Shown: positions 46,713 through 56,265 of the stretch, one piece after another
Numbering within the stretch: position 1 is the first letter of the stretch
How the letters are laid out: each line of letters starts with the position of its first letter
DNA from: Tannerella sp.
Lineage (GTDB): Bacteria; Bacteroidota; Bacteroidia; Bacteroidales; Tannerellaceae
DNA length: 64,000 nt
Assembly (NCBI GenBank): GCA_031285565.1
Contig: JAITVY010000036.1
Location: 1 to 64,000, forward strand
Reading direction: 5' to 3'
The notes under the pieces: generated by a model
What the model was told of the DNA's origin: nothing
The model's input: the letters and a program-made list of their open reading frames with translations, nothing else
Database searches by the model: none
Made by a program: the position numbers and the translations under genes

Positions 46713-48107
46713 ATGAGTAAAGATATAAGAATAGACGATGATTCAGCGCAGATTGAATCTTTAGTAAAAGAGAAGAAAGGTATGAGCCGCCGGCAGTTTA
46801 TTGCTTTGTTGTCGGCAGCAGGTGTTGCTACTTATTTTGGTGTTCATAAAGCAAAGTTATTTTCGAGTAATGCGAAAGGGAAAATACTTATTATCGGTGG
46901 AGGAGCTGCCGGTTTGAGTATGGCAGCCCGGTTGTCGCAGTATCTGAAAGATCCTGATATTACTTTGATTGATCCAAGTGACCGTCAATATTACCAACCG
47001 GGATTTACATTGATTGCCTCAGGTGTTTATAAACCGGATGAAGTTTGGAAGCCGCAGGCTGATTGTATGCCAAGCGGAGTGAAATGGGTGAAAGATTCGG
47101 TTACACAGGTTGACCCGGTTAAGCAAACTGTAGCAACGCGAAAAGAAGGTTCTTTCCCATATGACTTCCTGGTTTTGGCTCCGGGGCTTCAAACCAATTG
47201 GGAAAAGGTTGAAGGCCTGACGCAAGCTACGTTAGGGCAGGGAAATGCCCATTCAATATATGATTTTGGAGGCGCCCAAAAGACCTGGGTAGCCATTCAG
47301 GAGTTTTCGAAAACAGGTGGACGAGGTATCTATACCGACACATATACGAAGCATAAATGTGGAGGCGCCCCGAAAAAAATATGCCTGCTGACAGAGGATT
47401 ATACACATAAGCAGGGTACGCGTGATAGTGTTCAACTGAATTATTATACAGCATCGCATGAGTTGTATGATGTTCCTTATTTCACTCCACGGTTGGAAGA
47501 AATCTATGAGGAACGTAATATTCCTGTTTATCTGAATGTACGATTGAAGGGGGTGGACACGGTTGCCAAGCGTGCTTATTTCGAAAAAATTGAGACTATT
47601 AATGACGAAAAGGTGGTTTCTCCTTTTGTTGAGGATTATGAATTTTTGCATTTTACACCACCAATGTCTGCACCTAATTTTGTACGTGAAGCAGGTTTAG
47701 GGTGGACTGAAGGCAAATTGGCAGCTGAAGCTTGGGTAATGGTGAACAAAGAGACGCTGATTCATAAAATATATCCGAATATTGTTTCGTTGGGTGATGT
47801 AGCAGGTATTCCGACCAGTAAAACATCTGCTGCGGTCCGGGTTCAGGTTCCGATTGCAGCAAAGAACTTAGTTGCGTTGATGGAAGGTAAAGAACCTACC
47901 GAAAAGTATAATGGCTATGCTGCTTGTCCGATTATTACAGAATATGGAAAAGTATTGCTCTGTGAATTTGATTATGATAAGAATCCGCAAATCTCATTTC
48001 CTTTCAGTATGTTGGATATGTCGAAAGAGCAATGGGCCGGTTGGATGCTCAAAGTTCATGCATTGAAACCGATGTATTTTTATGGAATGCTGAATGGTTG
48101 GGCGTAG
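46713..48107 (+). CDS. Sulfide:quinone oxidoreductase-like flavoprotein with RR leader
   Basis: The 464 residues begin with a twin-arginine-like leader (Arg26-Arg27 in MSRRQFIALLSAAGVATYFG), then the FAD site KILIIGGGAAGLSMAARL (about 55-72). IDPSDRQYYQPGF, CGGAPKKICLLTEDY and GYAACPIITEYGKVLLCEF follow. The Cys in the last two segments match the redox cysteines of SQR-type enzymes, which oxidise sulfide and reduce quinone. The start was chosen because it keeps the RR motif and a preceding acidic stretch. The leader suggests a location outside the cytosol, or it is an uncleaved membrane anchor. It is closest to SQR/FCSD-like proteins; sulfide as substrate is inferred. Confidence 0.82.
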   Translation: MSKDIRIDDDSAQIESLVKEKKGMSRRQFIALLSAAGVATYFGVHKAKLFSSNAKGKILIIGGGAAGLSMAARLSQYLKDPDITLIDPSDRQYYQPGFTLIASGVYKPDEVWKPQADCMPSGVKWVKDSVTQVDPVKQTVATRKEGSFPYDFLVLAPGLQTNWEKVEGLTQATLGQGNAHSIYDFGGAQKTWVAIQEFSKTGGRGIYTDTYTKHKCGGAPKKICLLTEDYTHKQGTRDSVQLNYYTASHELYDVPYFTPRLEEIYEERNIPVYLNVRLKGVDTVAKRAYFEKIETINDEKVVSPFVEDYEFLHFTPPMSAPNFVREAGLGWTEGKLAAEAWVMVNKETLIHKIYPNIVSLGDVAGIPTSKTSAAVRVQVPIAAKNLVALMEGKEPTEKYNGYAACPIITEYGKVLLCEFDYDKNPQISFPFSMLDMSKEQWAGWMLKVHALKPMYFYGMLNGWA

Positions 48108-48119
48108 ATATTGTGTGAA

Positions 48120-48165
48120 AAATAAAAAAACCATTCATCTGATCAGATGAATGGTTTTTTTATTT
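48120..48165. terminator. Perfect 46-bp palindrome, bidirectional terminator
   Basis: Positions 48120-48142 are the exact reverse complement of 48143-48165 (core CCATTCATCTGA/TCAGATGAATGG, flanked by seven A and seven T). The convergent genes on both sides end just outside it, so it can stop transcripts from either direction. Confidence 0.95.
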
Positions 48166-48178
48166 CACAGTCGTTATT

Positions 48179-48757
48179 TTATTTTCCTCCAAATGAAAAG
48201 TGTACAGGTATATAAACCGGAGATGCGATTAATGAACCCCCAACGTTGAAGGTTGGTTTTAATTGTACGGTTACTTTTGATTTTTCATCACCTACACCAA
48301 CAAAGTTTTTTGCAATATTGACGATTGCAGACTTTGAATTCTTGGAAATAAGCTGTGCTAAATCTACTCCGATTGTAATAGGTAATTGTTTAGTATCGCC
48401 TGCATTTACACTGAAGGCCTGCGTCAGATAGCCGGTAGTAAACTCTACATCATCAATTTCAACAATGTAGCTGAGTGCCTGAAAAGCTGCCTGCGATGTA
48501 TTTGGGTTATATACATCCAGATTCAATGTGAAATCTAATGGTATCGATGAAGATGAGCCATTTAGAAGAGCCAGGATTTTTGCAGCATTCAAAGCAGAAA
48601 TACCATTAGAAAGATTCATTTCCGATAAAGTCAGGTTCGAAATCGATTTGTACGAGTATGTACAGTTTTTCAGATTATAAGCGCTTTGCAAACTACTACA
48701 GCCCGGTAAAAACATGATAGCTGCCAATAATAAAGCTGCAATGAATTTATTCTTCAT
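48179..48757 (-). CDS. LEA14-like lipoprotein
   Basis: The 192 residues have a lipoprotein signal (about 1-20, MFLPGC with the lipidated Cys in LPGC) and a beta-rich domain with LDFTLNLDVYNPNTSQAAFQ, VEIDDVEFTTGYLTQ, LPITIGVDL and KVTVQLKPTFNV. The NPN pattern is typical of LEA type 2 (WHy) domains, which in bacteria occur in outer-membrane or periplasmic stress proteins. Function unknown. It is a single-gene unit facing the SQR-like gene across the palindromic terminator. Confidence 0.82.
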   Translation of the reverse strand: MKNKFIAALLLAAIMFLPGCSSLQSAYNLKNCTYSYKSISNLTLSEMNLSNGISALNAAKILALLNGSSSSIPLDFTLNLDVYNPNTSQAAFQALSYIVEIDDVEFTTGYLTQAFSVNAGDTKQLPITIGVDLAQLISKNSKSAIVNIAKNFVGVGDEKSKVTVQLKPTFNVGGSLIASPVYIPVHFSFGGK

Positions 48758-48796
48758 AATTTCTGATATATAGTTATTAGTATGAGTTATTCCTTA

Positions 48797-49954
48797 TTAA
48801 AGCTGATCTGAGAACCAGGCTTTGGGCAATGACCGGCAATTGTATTGTGAAGCCATCACTTCGCCATATGCGCCTGCAGAACGGAAAGCAATCAAATCAT
48901 TCCTACGGACTTCGTTTAATTTTACATCTTTGCCGAACACGTCGGATGACTCACAAATAGGACCAACAACATCATATATTTCTATCGTACCATCGTTTGT
49001 AATGTTTTCCATATGATGATAGGCATCGTACATTGCCGGGCGGATTAATTCCGTAAATCCTGCATCCAGAATGGCAAATTTTTTCACTTCGCCTTCTTTG
49101 ACATACAGTACTTTTGATATAAGTGAGCCGCATTGTGCTACAATCGAACGGCCGAGTTCAAAATGGATTTGTTGTCCGGGACGTTGTTTTATCAGTTTGT
49201 GGAATGATGCAAAATAATTTTCAAAATCAGGCATCGGAATGTGGTTTGGATGATAATAGTCGATACCTAATCCTCCTCCGAAGTTCGCATTTTCTAAAGT
49301 GATACCGCTTGCTTCCAGATTATCCTGTAATTCATTAAAACGGATACATAAATCGCGGAAAGCCGACATATCGGTGATTTGTGAACCGATATGAAAATGA
49401 ATGCCTGTAAAGCAGACATTTTTGAGTTTAGGCAGTTCTTCAAATACACCGGGTAGCATACCGATATTTATGCCGAATTTGTTTTCCTGCAATCCTGTTG
49501 TAATTTTAGCATGTGTATGTGCATCTACATTGGGATTAACGCGTAATGCAATGGTTGCTGTTTTTCCTTTGTCAGCAGCCAGTTCGTTAATAACACGTAA
49601 TTCAGCTAACGATTCAACGTTAAAACAGGCAATATCATTATCTAATCCCAGGTTAATTTCCCAGTCTGCTTTCCCTACGCCAGCAAACACAATTCTGCCG
49701 ACAGGAAATCCTGCATCCAATGCAGCTTGTACTTCTCCTCCGCTAACACAGTCAGCACCGAAACCACTTTCTGCAATTATACGCAGGATATATGGATTGG
49801 CATTTGCTTTGATTGCATAGTGCTGATGATAGCCGTATTTGGAAATTAATGAATTTACCGTTTCTAAAGTTTCACGAAGTAATTCAATGTTATAATAATA
49901 AAAGGGTGTTTTAAGCCCTTTAAATTTATCAATTGGAAATGTCCCTTTAATCAT
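48797..49954 (-). CDS. lysA: Diaminopimelate decarboxylase
   Basis: LysA removes CO2 from meso-diaminopimelate to give lysine, the last step of that pathway. The 385 residues carry the PLP-binding Lys49 in HYAIKANANP, then GFGADCVSGGE, HFHIGSQI, GGGLGIDY and the C-terminal GPICESSDVFGKD with the catalytic Cys. A gap of 58 nt with tandem AGTAGT-type repeats separates it from lysC, which lies upstream on the same strand, so both probably share one transcript for lysine synthesis. Confidence 0.96.
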   Translation of the reverse strand: MIKGTFPIDKFKGLKTPFYYYNIELLRETLETVNSLISKYGYHQHYAIKANANPYILRIIAESGFGADCVSGGEVQAALDAGFPVGRIVFAGVGKADWEINLGLDNDIACFNVESLAELRVINELAADKGKTATIALRVNPNVDAHTHAKITTGLQENKFGINIGMLPGVFEELPKLKNVCFTGIHFHIGSQITDMSAFRDLCIRFNELQDNLEASGITLENANFGGGLGIDYYHPNHIPMPDFENYFASFHKLIKQRPGQQIHFELGRSIVAQCGSLISKVLYVKEGEVKKFAILDAGFTELIRPAMYDAYHHMENITNDGTIEIYDVVGPICESSDVFGKDVKLNEVRRNDLIAFRSAGAYGEVMASQYNCRSLPKAWFSDQL

Positions 49955-50012
49955 ATTAAAAGTAGTTAGTAGTCAGTAGCTAGTAGTCGGATTGTTAATT
50001 AACCTCTAATCA

Positions 50013-51332
50013 TTAACCATTAATAAATAGGTGATCGCTTAGTGCCTGAAGTGCTTTTTTCTTATCGGAAGCTTTTACCAATAGTGACACATTGTAATTA
50101 CTTCCACCATAAGAAATCATACGAACAGGAATGTCTTTCAATGCCGAAACGATTTTTGCTTCAAAACCGAGATTTTCCCATTCCATATCTCCGACAACAC
50201 ATACGATTACCAGATCCTGATCAACTGTGATTGTTCCGTATTGCTTCAGGTCTTCAATAATTCTCTGCAGATTTGTACAATTATCGATTGTAATTGATAC
50301 GCCTACTTCAGAAGTTGTAACAACATCAATGGGGGTTTTATGCTTTTCAAAAGTTTCGAAGATCTTACGTAAGAATCCTGTAGCAAGCAGCATCCGCGTG
50401 CTCTTGATTTTGATTGCTGTAATATTGTCTTTTGCAGCAACAGCTTTTATTTTTCCTTTTTCTGTTTCGTTAGAAATGGTTGTACCGGGAGCATTTGGCT
50501 CCATTGTGTTTAGCAAACGTACCGGAATATTATTTTGTTTTGCCGGAAGAATACAGGTGGGATGAAGTATTTTTGCACCAAAATAAGCCAATTCCGCTGC
50601 TTCTTCAAAATGTAGTTGACGTACCGGAGATGTTTTTTCTACAAGCCGTGGATCGTTGTTATGCATACCGTCAATATCTGTCCAGATTTGAATTTCATCA
50701 GCCTGGACGGCTGCACCAATCAGAGAAGCGGTATAATCGCTTCCACCGCGCTGCAGATTGTCGATCTCTCCATATGCATTTCTGCAGATATATCCCTGGG
50801 TTATATAAAGCTCTGCATCTTTGTTTTGTGTTAATAAAGCCTGAAGTTTTTCTTTAATATATGTCGGGTCAGGTTCTGCATTCTTATCGGTACGCATATA
50901 ATCTAATGCAGGAATTAATACTGAATGTACGCCTTGTTCGTTCAGGTATAAATTCATCATTCCGGTGGAAATCAATTCGCCTTGTGCCAGGATTTCTTTT
51001 TCTTCAAATAATGTAAATAGATCTTTGACAAAAGAACGGATATAGTCGAAGTGCTTCTGAACGAGTTTTTTTGCTTCGTGTTTATATTCCTGTGTACTGT
51101 ATAAATCATTGATTACATCTATATATTTAAGCAATAGTTTATTCGTGATATCATTAGCTCCATCCGGATTTTTTTTATACAAGTAATCTGAAATTTCAAC
51201 CAACGAGTTGGTTGTACCGGACATAGCGGATAATACCACTATTTTCTGAGTGCCATCACAAATTAATTTTGCAACATCTTTGATTCGTTGCGCTGACCCG
51301 ACGGATGTTCCGCCAAACTTTAAAACTTTCAT
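50013..51332 (-). CDS. lysC: Aspartate kinase (monofunctional)
   Basis: This enzyme phosphorylates aspartate at the entry to the lysine, threonine and methionine pathways. The 439 residues begin with KFGGTSVGS and continue with QGYICRNAYGEIDNLQRGG, GGSDYTASLIGAAVQADEI and WTDIDGMHNNDPRLV, followed by two ACT domains (about 300-435). There is no homoserine dehydrogenase domain, so this is the monofunctional form. Its lysA partner suggests feedback by lysine. A structured leader, annotated separately, lies upstream. Confidence 0.96.
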   Translation of the reverse strand: MKVLKFGGTSVGSAQRIKDVAKLICDGTQKIVVLSAMSGTTNSLVEISDYLYKKNPDGANDITNKLLLKYIDVINDLYSTQEYKHEAKKLVQKHFDYIRSFVKDLFTLFEEKEILAQGELISTGMMNLYLNEQGVHSVLIPALDYMRTDKNAEPDPTYIKEKLQALLTQNKDAELYITQGYICRNAYGEIDNLQRGGSDYTASLIGAAVQADEIQIWTDIDGMHNNDPRLVEKTSPVRQLHFEEAAELAYFGAKILHPTCILPAKQNNIPVRLLNTMEPNAPGTTISNETEKGKIKAVAAKDNITAIKIKSTRMLLATGFLRKIFETFEKHKTPIDVVTTSEVGVSITIDNCTNLQRIIEDLKQYGTITVDQDLVIVCVVGDMEWENLGFEAKIVSALKDIPVRMISYGGSNYNVSLLVKASDKKKALQALSDHLFING

Positions 51333-51367
51333 GTATAATATCTATTAATTTTTTAACACTAAGGTCA

Positions 51368-51420
51368 CATGAAACGAATGAATTCAAAATATTGAATTAA
51401 GTTTACCTATTCATTTCATG
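51368..51420 (-). promoter_or_regulatory. Nested hairpins in the ftsE-lysC gap
   Basis: An outer stem CATGAAA (51368-51374) pairs with TTTCATG (51414-51420) and an inner stem AATTCAA (51381-51387) pairs with TTGAATT (51392-51398). No T run follows, so it is likely a leader or mRNA-stability structure. It is not a known lysine riboswitch by sequence. Confidence 0.45.
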
Positions 51421-51436
51421 AAGTGATTGCTTATTT

Positions 51437-52159
51437 TTATATTAATTTCTGTTTGATCTCTCTTTCGCTTTTAGGTTTCACCTGGTAATCAATATTAGAT
51501 AGAACCATATTAGCACATCTGACGACCCTTGCCGGTAACTCTTCAACGATATTATAATTATGGGTTGACATAATTACAGCAGTTCCTGTCTCACAGATGT
51601 TATGTAATAATTGAACAATCTGTTTGCTTGTTTCCGGATCGAGATTCCCTGTCGGTTCGTCGGCAAGAATAATTTTAGGCTTGTTTAATAATGAACGTGC
51701 GATGGCTACACGCTGCTGTTCGCCTCCGGATAACTCATGTGGCATTTTGTAACCTTTATTAGGTAGGCCAACCTGTTCGAGTACTTCCCGGATACGGGTC
51801 TTTATTAATTCTTTTTTTTTCCATCCGGTTGCTTTCAATACAAATTCCAGGTTTTTAATAACCGACCGGTCGGTTAATAATTGAAAGTCTTGAAATACGA
51901 TACCCAGTTTTCGCCGTAAATAAGGAATGTCTTTTTGTTTAATATTGCATAAATCATATCCCAAGACCCATGCGCTCCCTTCCGGGATCGGAATTTCGCA
52001 ATATAAGGATTTTAGTAAACTACTTTTTCCGGATCCGACTTTGCCGATAACATATACAAATTCACCATCGTGAAGCGTTAGTGACGTATCCCGTAGAACA
52101 ATGTTTTCCTCTATACAAATTTCAACATTATCTAATTGAAGCAGTACTTCAGCACTCAT
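51437..52159 (-). CDS. ftsE: Cell-division ATPase FtsE
   Basis: FtsE is the ATP-binding half of the FtsEX complex that activates peptidoglycan hydrolysis at the septum. The 240 residues show Walker [10 protein letters not shown] (about residue 38), the Q-loop IVFQDFQLL, signature [19 protein letters not shown], Walker [13 protein letters not shown] and the switch His in STHNYN. It starts 4 nt after hisIE ends, so it is translated from the histidine transcript. No ftsX is in the window. Confidence 0.9.
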   Translation of the reverse strand: MSAEVLLQLDNVEICIEENIVLRDTSLTLHDGEFVYVIGKVGSGKSSLLKSLYCEIPIPEGSAWVLGYDLCNIKQKDIPYLRRKLGIVFQDFQLLTDRSVIKNLEFVLKATGWKKKELIKTRIREVLEQVGLPNKGYKMPHELSGGEQQRVAIARSLLNKPKIILADEPTGNLDPETSKQIVQLLHNICETGTAVIMSTHNYNIVEELPARVVRCANMVLSNIDYQVKPKSEREIKQKLI

Positions 52160-52163
52160 TTTC

Positions 52164-52763
52164 TTATTCTTTATGTCTTTTTTTCAGTTCATCAGCCAAT
52201 GTTTCCAATCGCATTCCTTTGCTGGTTAACAGAACAATCAAATGGTATAACAAATCGGATGCTTCGTATATAAAACCATTTTCAGTTCCATTTGTTGCTT
52301 CTATCACGGTTTCGACCGCCTCTTCTCCAACTTTCTGTGCCATCCGGTTGATACCTTTCTGGAATAATGAGGTAGTGTAGGAACCTTCGGGCATTTCTTT
52401 ATACCGTCGATCTATAAAATCCTGCAAATATTTAAGGAAAAGGATCTGATCGGGAGTATTGGTTTCGCCGAAACATGTATCTGTCCCGGTATGGCATACA
52501 GGCCCTGCTGGGTTAGCTTTGATCAACAAGGTATCATCATCACAATCTTTCAGAATATTTACTACATGCAAATAGTTACCGCTTGTTTCGCCTTTTGTCC
52601 AAAGACGTTGTTTGGTACGGCTGAAAAATGTTACTTTATTGGTTTCAACCGTTTTTTGATATGCTTCTTCATTCATAAATCCCAACATTAATATTTTGTT
52701 GGTTTGTGCATCCTGAATGATTGCAGGAATCAGTCCTCCTTGTTTATTAAAATCCAGTTTCAT
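52164..52763 (-). CDS. hisI: Bifunctional phosphoribosyl-AMP cyclohydrolase/phosphoribosyl-ATP pyrophosphatase
   Basis: HisIE performs the second and third steps of histidine synthesis. The 199 residues have an N-terminal HisI domain (about 1-110) with TFFSRTKQRLWTKGETSGN and the zinc-binding CHTGTDTCF. The C-terminal HisE domain (about 115-199) has AQKVGEEAVETVIEA and EASDLLYHLIVLL. It lies 16 nt after hisF and is followed closely by ftsE. Confidence 0.96.
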   Translation of the reverse strand: MKLDFNKQGGLIPAIIQDAQTNKILMLGFMNEEAYQKTVETNKVTFFSRTKQRLWTKGETSGNYLHVVNILKDCDDDTLLIKANPAGPVCHTGTDTCFGETNTPDQILFLKYLQDFIDRRYKEMPEGSYTTSLFQKGINRMAQKVGEEAVETVIEATNGTENGFIYEASDLLYHLIVLLTSKGMRLETLADELKKRHKE

Positions 52764-52779
52764 TTGATATTTACGTTTG

Positions 52780-53547
52780 TCAGATTCTTACATTAACTCC
52801 TTTTTGGCTTAATTCGACTTTTAAATCATGAATGTCGATTTCGCCAAAATGAAAAACACTAGCAGCTAAAGCTGCATCTGCTTTCCCAATTGTAAATGCA
52901 TCGTAAAAATGCGATGTGGTTCCGGCACCACCGGAAGCTATGATCGGGATATGCAAACGGTCTGCTAATTTCGCCAATGCTTCATTGGGATATCCTGTTT
53001 TTACTCCGTCGTGTGACATGCTTGTAAACAGAATTTCACCGGCTCCGCGATTTTCAGCTTCACTCGCCCAGTCGAAAAGATTTTTATCCGTTGCGATTCT
53101 GCCACCGTTGAGATAACACATCCATTCATTTCCTTCTTCATTGGCATCAATAGCAACTACACATACTTGGCTGCCGAAGTTACGGCTTATTTCATCAATC
53201 AGTTCAGGGCGACGAAGTGCAGCTGAGTTTATCGATATTTTATCGGCTCCGGCATTTAAAAGACGTTCTACATCTGCCAATTCATTAATTCCTCCTCCAA
53301 CGGTAAATGGTATATTAATATTTGCAGCAACTTTTTTTACCAGTTCAGTAAACGTTTTACGCCCTTCGTGCGAAGCCGTTATATCAAGATAGACTAATTC
53401 GTCTGCTCCTTTTTGGCTGTACATGGCTCCTAATTCAACAGGGTCGCCGGCTTCGCGTAAGTTGACGAAGTTGATTCCTTTGACGGTCATTCCATCTTTA
53501 ATATCTAAACAGGGTATGATTCTTTTTGCTAGCATTTGGTTATTCAT
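52780..53547 (-). CDS. hisF: Imidazole glycerol phosphate synthase subunit HisF
   Basis: HisF is the cyclase half of the enzyme that makes imidazole glycerol phosphate, using ammonia from HisH. The 255 residues are a TIM barrel with the catalytic Asp in [10 protein letters not shown] near the start and another in [10 protein letters not shown]. The half-barrel repeats show [15 protein letters not shown] and [12 protein letters not shown]. Its start overlaps the end of hisA by 8 nt, which suggests translational coupling. Confidence 0.97.
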   Translation of the reverse strand: MNNQMLAKRIIPCLDIKDGMTVKGINFVNLREAGDPVELGAMYSQKGADELVYLDITASHEGRKTFTELVKKVAANINIPFTVGGGINELADVERLLNAGADKISINSAALRRPELIDEISRNFGSQVCVVAIDANEEGNEWMCYLNGGRIATDKNLFDWASEAENRGAGEILFTSMSHDGVKTGYPNEALAKLADRLHIPIIASGGAGTTSHFYDAFTIGKADAALAASVFHFGEIDIHDLKVELSQKGVNVRI

Positions 53548-54274
53548 TTGAATTATCAGTGAAACGTATTAAATCTTTTAATTGTATTCGCCCTTCGTAA
53601 ATTGCTTTTCCGAATATTACCGCAGGTATTCCGGCTGTTTCAAGTTGTTCGATATCACCAATCGAACTGACTCCACCACTTGCTATCAAATAAATTTCCG
53701 GCAACACCTGCCGTATTTCTTTGTATAGTTCTGTTGAAGGGCCTTCCAGCATACCGTCACGGCTTATATCCGTGCAAATTACTTTCGTGATACCTTTCTG
53801 ATGATACTGCTCAATAAAAGGAATCAGCTCATCTTCAGTTGTATTTTGCCATCCATTAATAGCTATTTTTTTATCTTTAGCATCTGCTCCCAGAATGATT
53901 TTCTTACTTCCGAATCGTTTTATCCATGAAGTGAAAATTTCGGGGGATTTTATAGCAATGCTACCGCCGGTAATCATTTGAGCCCCACTATCAAAAGCAA
54001 TTTCCAGATCTTCCTCACTTTTTAAACCACCACCGAAGTCGATAATCAACGCTGTACGTGATGCAATTCGTTCGAGTATGCGATAATTGATAATGCGTCC
54101 TTCGCGTGCACCATCCAGGTCAACGACATGCAAACGTCTTAATCCATGGGCTTCAAACATCTTTGCAACTTCAAGCGGTTCTTCATTATATATTTTTTTA
54201 GAAGCATAATCGCCTTGTGTTAGCCGTACGCATTTCCCATCTATGATGTCAATTGCAGGAATCAGTTCTATCAT
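53540..54274 (-). CDS. hisA: Phosphoribosylformimino-AICAR isomerase HisA
   Basis: HisA isomerises ProFAR to PRFAR just before the HisF/HisH step. The 244 residues form a TIM barrel like HisF, with [19 protein letters not shown] containing the first catalytic Asp, [18 protein letters not shown] and [16 protein letters not shown] with the second. [14 protein letters not shown] follows in the final repeat. It lies between hisH (6-nt gap) and hisF (8-nt overlap). Confidence 0.97.
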   Translation of the reverse strand: MIELIPAIDIIDGKCVRLTQGDYASKKIYNEEPLEVAKMFEAHGLRRLHVVDLDGAREGRIINYRILERIASRTALIIDFGGGLKSEEDLEIAFDSGAQMITGGSIAIKSPEIFTSWIKRFGSKKIILGADAKDKKIAINGWQNTTEDELIPFIEQYHQKGITKVICTDISRDGMLEGPSTELYKEIRQVLPEIYLIASGGVSSIGDIEQLETAGIPAVIFGKAIYEGRIQLKDLIRFTDNSNE

Positions 54275-54280
54275 AGCATA

Positions 54281-54871
54281 CTATAGTTTTAGGAAGTTTG
54301 TTAGAATTTGCTCGCCAATTGTACCGCTTTTTTCAGGATGGAATTGGGTTGCATAGAAATTATCCTTGCGCATAGCAGCACTGAACGGCTGAATATATGT
54401 TGTTGTTGCTGCTGTATCATTCGTAACCGGTACATAATAACTATGTACAAAATAAACGAATGCGTCGTTTAATGCATCTGTGAATAAACCACTGTTTACA
54501 TTTGTGAGTGTATTCCAACCCATATGAGGCACTTTGTCTTCGTGTCGTTCAGGAGTAAAACGTTTTACATTCGCATCAAAAATACCTAAACATGGGGTGT
54601 TGCCTTCTTCGGAATGACTACACATTAGTTGCATGCCTATACAAATACCCAAAACCGGTTGTTTCAGTTCTTTGATCAGCCGGTCAAGCTTACGCTCCCC
54701 GAGGTATTGCATAGTTGTGCTTGCTTCACCTTGTCCCGGGAAAATTACTTTGTCAGCTTTTTGTATAATTTCTAAATCGTCGGTAATCAGCGGTGTAATG
54801 CCTAATCGTTTTAGTCCGTAATCTACGGAATAGATATTTCCTGCATTGTATTTGATGATGACTACATTCAT
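54281..54871 (-). CDS. hisH: Imidazole glycerol phosphate synthase subunit HisH
   Basis: HisH hydrolyses glutamine and sends ammonia to HisF. The 196 residues show the class I amidotransferase triad: nucleophile Cys77 in GICIGMQLM, and His178 and Glu180 in FHPEKSG. Early motifs are IIKYNAGNIYSVDYGL and VIFPGQGE. It is the first gene of the hisH-hisA-hisF-hisIE-ftsE transcript, and a TATCTTTG box lies about 30 nt upstream. Confidence 0.96.
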   Translation of the reverse strand: MNVVIIKYNAGNIYSVDYGLKRLGITPLITDDLEIIQKADKVIFPGQGEASTTMQYLGERKLDRLIKELKQPVLGICIGMQLMCSHSEEGNTPCLGIFDANVKRFTPERHEDKVPHMGWNTLTNVNSGLFTDALNDAFVYFVHSYYVPVTNDTAATTTYIQPFSAAMRKDNFYATQFHPEKSGTIGEQILTNFLKL

Positions 54872-54900
54872 CTCATCTTCATTCTTTTACTATTGGTCTG

Positions 54901-54908
54901 CAAAGATA
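54901..54908 (-). promoter_or_regulatory. Promoter -7 element of hisHAF-hisIE-ftsE
   Basis: TATCTTTG on minus matches TAnnTTTG, 29 nt ahead of the hisH start codon. No -33 TTTG at ideal spacing. Confidence 0.6.
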
Positions 54909-55016
54909 GGAAAAAATGCGGGAAAAATCTGCGTATAGTTGATATTTTACAAAAATGAAGTGGGGAGCGCGAATTTGTTGAAAAAAGTCATCATATGTAA
55001 TAACTTTGCTTTCGTT

Positions 55017-55700
55017 TTATTTTTGATTAGTTAAATCTGGTCGCAATCGTTCAGTTCGTTCTTGTGCTTGCTGAAGTCGCCATTCATGGATATTTCGTTC
55101 ATGACCGGATAATAGCACATCAGGAACTTTCCATCCTTTGTAGTCGGCTGGGCGTGTATAAACGGGTGGAGCCAATAGTCCATCCTGAAAAGAGTCGGAA
55201 AGGGCGCTTTGTTCATCCCCGATCGCACCGGGAATCAGACGAACGATTGAATCTGTGATTACGGCTGCGGCTAACTCGCCTCCGGTCAAAACATAATCGC
55301 CGATAGATATTTCTTTAGTAATCAGGTGTTCGCGAATGCGATAGTCAACGCCTTTATAGTGGCCGCAAAGAATAATGAGGTTATTAAGTAGTGATAAACT
55401 GTTAGCCATGGGTTGATTGAATATTTCACCGTCAGGTGAGGTGAAAATTACTTCGTCGTAAGCACGTTCATTCTTAAGCGAGGATATTGCACGGTCTACC
55501 GGCTCGATTTGTATAACCATACCTGCTTCGCCTCCAAACGGATAATCATCTACACGCCGCCATTTATTGGTGGTATAATCACGCAGATTATGTAAGTGTA
55601 TTTCGGCTAAGCCTTTTTCCTGTGCACGTTTTAGTATAGAGCAGTTAAGGGTGCCATGAATCATTTCGGGGAGAACGGTTAGTATATCAATTCGCATCAT
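55017..55700 (-). CDS. trmD: tRNA (guanine37-N1)-methyltransferase
   Basis: TrmD methylates G37 next to the anticodon of several tRNAs, preventing frameshifts. The 227 residues begin with [15 protein letters not shown] and show the SPOUT trefoil-knot motifs [17 protein letters not shown] and [30 protein letters not shown] and [14 protein letters not shown] follow in the C-terminal domain. A second Met follows immediately after the first; either could be the start. Confidence 0.96.
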   Translation of the reverse strand: MMRIDILTVLPEMIHGTLNCSILKRAQEKGLAEIHLHNLRDYTTNKWRRVDDYPFGGEAGMVIQIEPVDRAISSLKNERAYDEVIFTSPDGEIFNQPMANSLSLLNNLIILCGHYKGVDYRIREHLITKEISIGDYVLTGGELAAAVITDSIVRLIPGAIGDEQSALSDSFQDGLLAPPVYTRPADYKGWKVPDVLLSGHERNIHEWRLQQAQERTERLRPDLTNQK

Positions 55701-55719
55701 CTTTGTTTTTTCAGAAGAA

Positions 55720-55727
55720 CAAAGATA
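55720..55727 (-). promoter_or_regulatory. Promoter -7 element of trmD
   Basis: TATCTTTG on minus matches TAnnTTTG, 20 nt ahead of the trmD start codon. Confidence 0.6.
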
Positions 55728-55732
55728 GGTAT

Positions 55733-55870
55733 GAATTATGAATTATGCGAATCAGTAGTTAAAGAAGTTGTTACTTCGATTGTAGTTAAGAAGTCAAAAT
55801 AACTCCAAACCTCTAAAGGGTCTTTTTACTTTTCCTGACTACTTTAACGACTAAAGTATTCCTGCCGAAA
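55733..55870. repeat. Degenerate intergenic repeats upstream of trmD
   Basis: Contains GAATTATGAATTATG (55733-55747), then CAGTAGTTAAAGAAGTTGTTAC-like sequence and an AACCTCTAAAGG segment (55809-55820) with an inverted partner near 55888-55896. These resemble the repeats at 2826-2988. Confidence 0.4.
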
Positions 55871-55908
55871 ATTAATGATACTTTTAAAGGTTTAGAGCCT
55901 CATACTTC

Positions 55909-56265
55909 TTACTGTTGCTTACTTCTTCTTTGATCGTCATAGGTTGAAATCATCCAGAAAATGCTGCATACTGAAGCAACCAATGTTACCGGTAGAAGAA
56001 AAGTTATCGATTCCAGCGCATTTTTTCCTCCGGTTAAATAAACTCCAATACCTATCATAGCAATCAGGGCATACATAATGCCGAAAATAGAAAACATGTT
56101 ACCAATTAAAGGAGTACTGTTTTTGACTTTTTGAGGAGAGAATACTTTTTCCGTCTCAATTTGTTGCATGATCCGGTATTTCAGGTTTTTTCCGGCTTTT
56201 ATTTTTGTATCTGCTAATATCTCTTTTAGTAGACTATCCGGAGTATTTATATTGTCTTTATCCAT
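55909..56265 (-). CDS. Small membrane protein next to an ECF sigma gene
   Basis: The 118 residues from Met at 56265 (MDKDNINTPDSLLKEI) have a charged N-terminal helix with LLKEILADTKIKAGKNLKYRI and two membrane helices (about 53-72 and 83-105). A longer upstream start at 56355 would add 30 residues without membrane or signal character, and I prefer the internal Met. It lies 190 nt downstream of the ECF sigma gene on the same strand. It may act as its anti-sigma factor, as other small two-helix proteins do, but no zinc-binding or known anti-sigma motif is visible. Confidence 0.6.
   Translation of the reverse strand: MDKDNINTPDSLLKEILADTKIKAGKNLKYRIMQQIETEKVFSPQKVKNSTPLIGNMFSIFGIMYALIAMIGIGVYLTGGKNALESITFLLPVTLVASVCSIFWMISTYDDQRRSKQQ

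Noticed and set aside
51368..51420. Lysine riboswitch before lysC
   Set aside because: The gap is about 100 nt, far shorter than the known riboswitch, and none of its motifs are visible.
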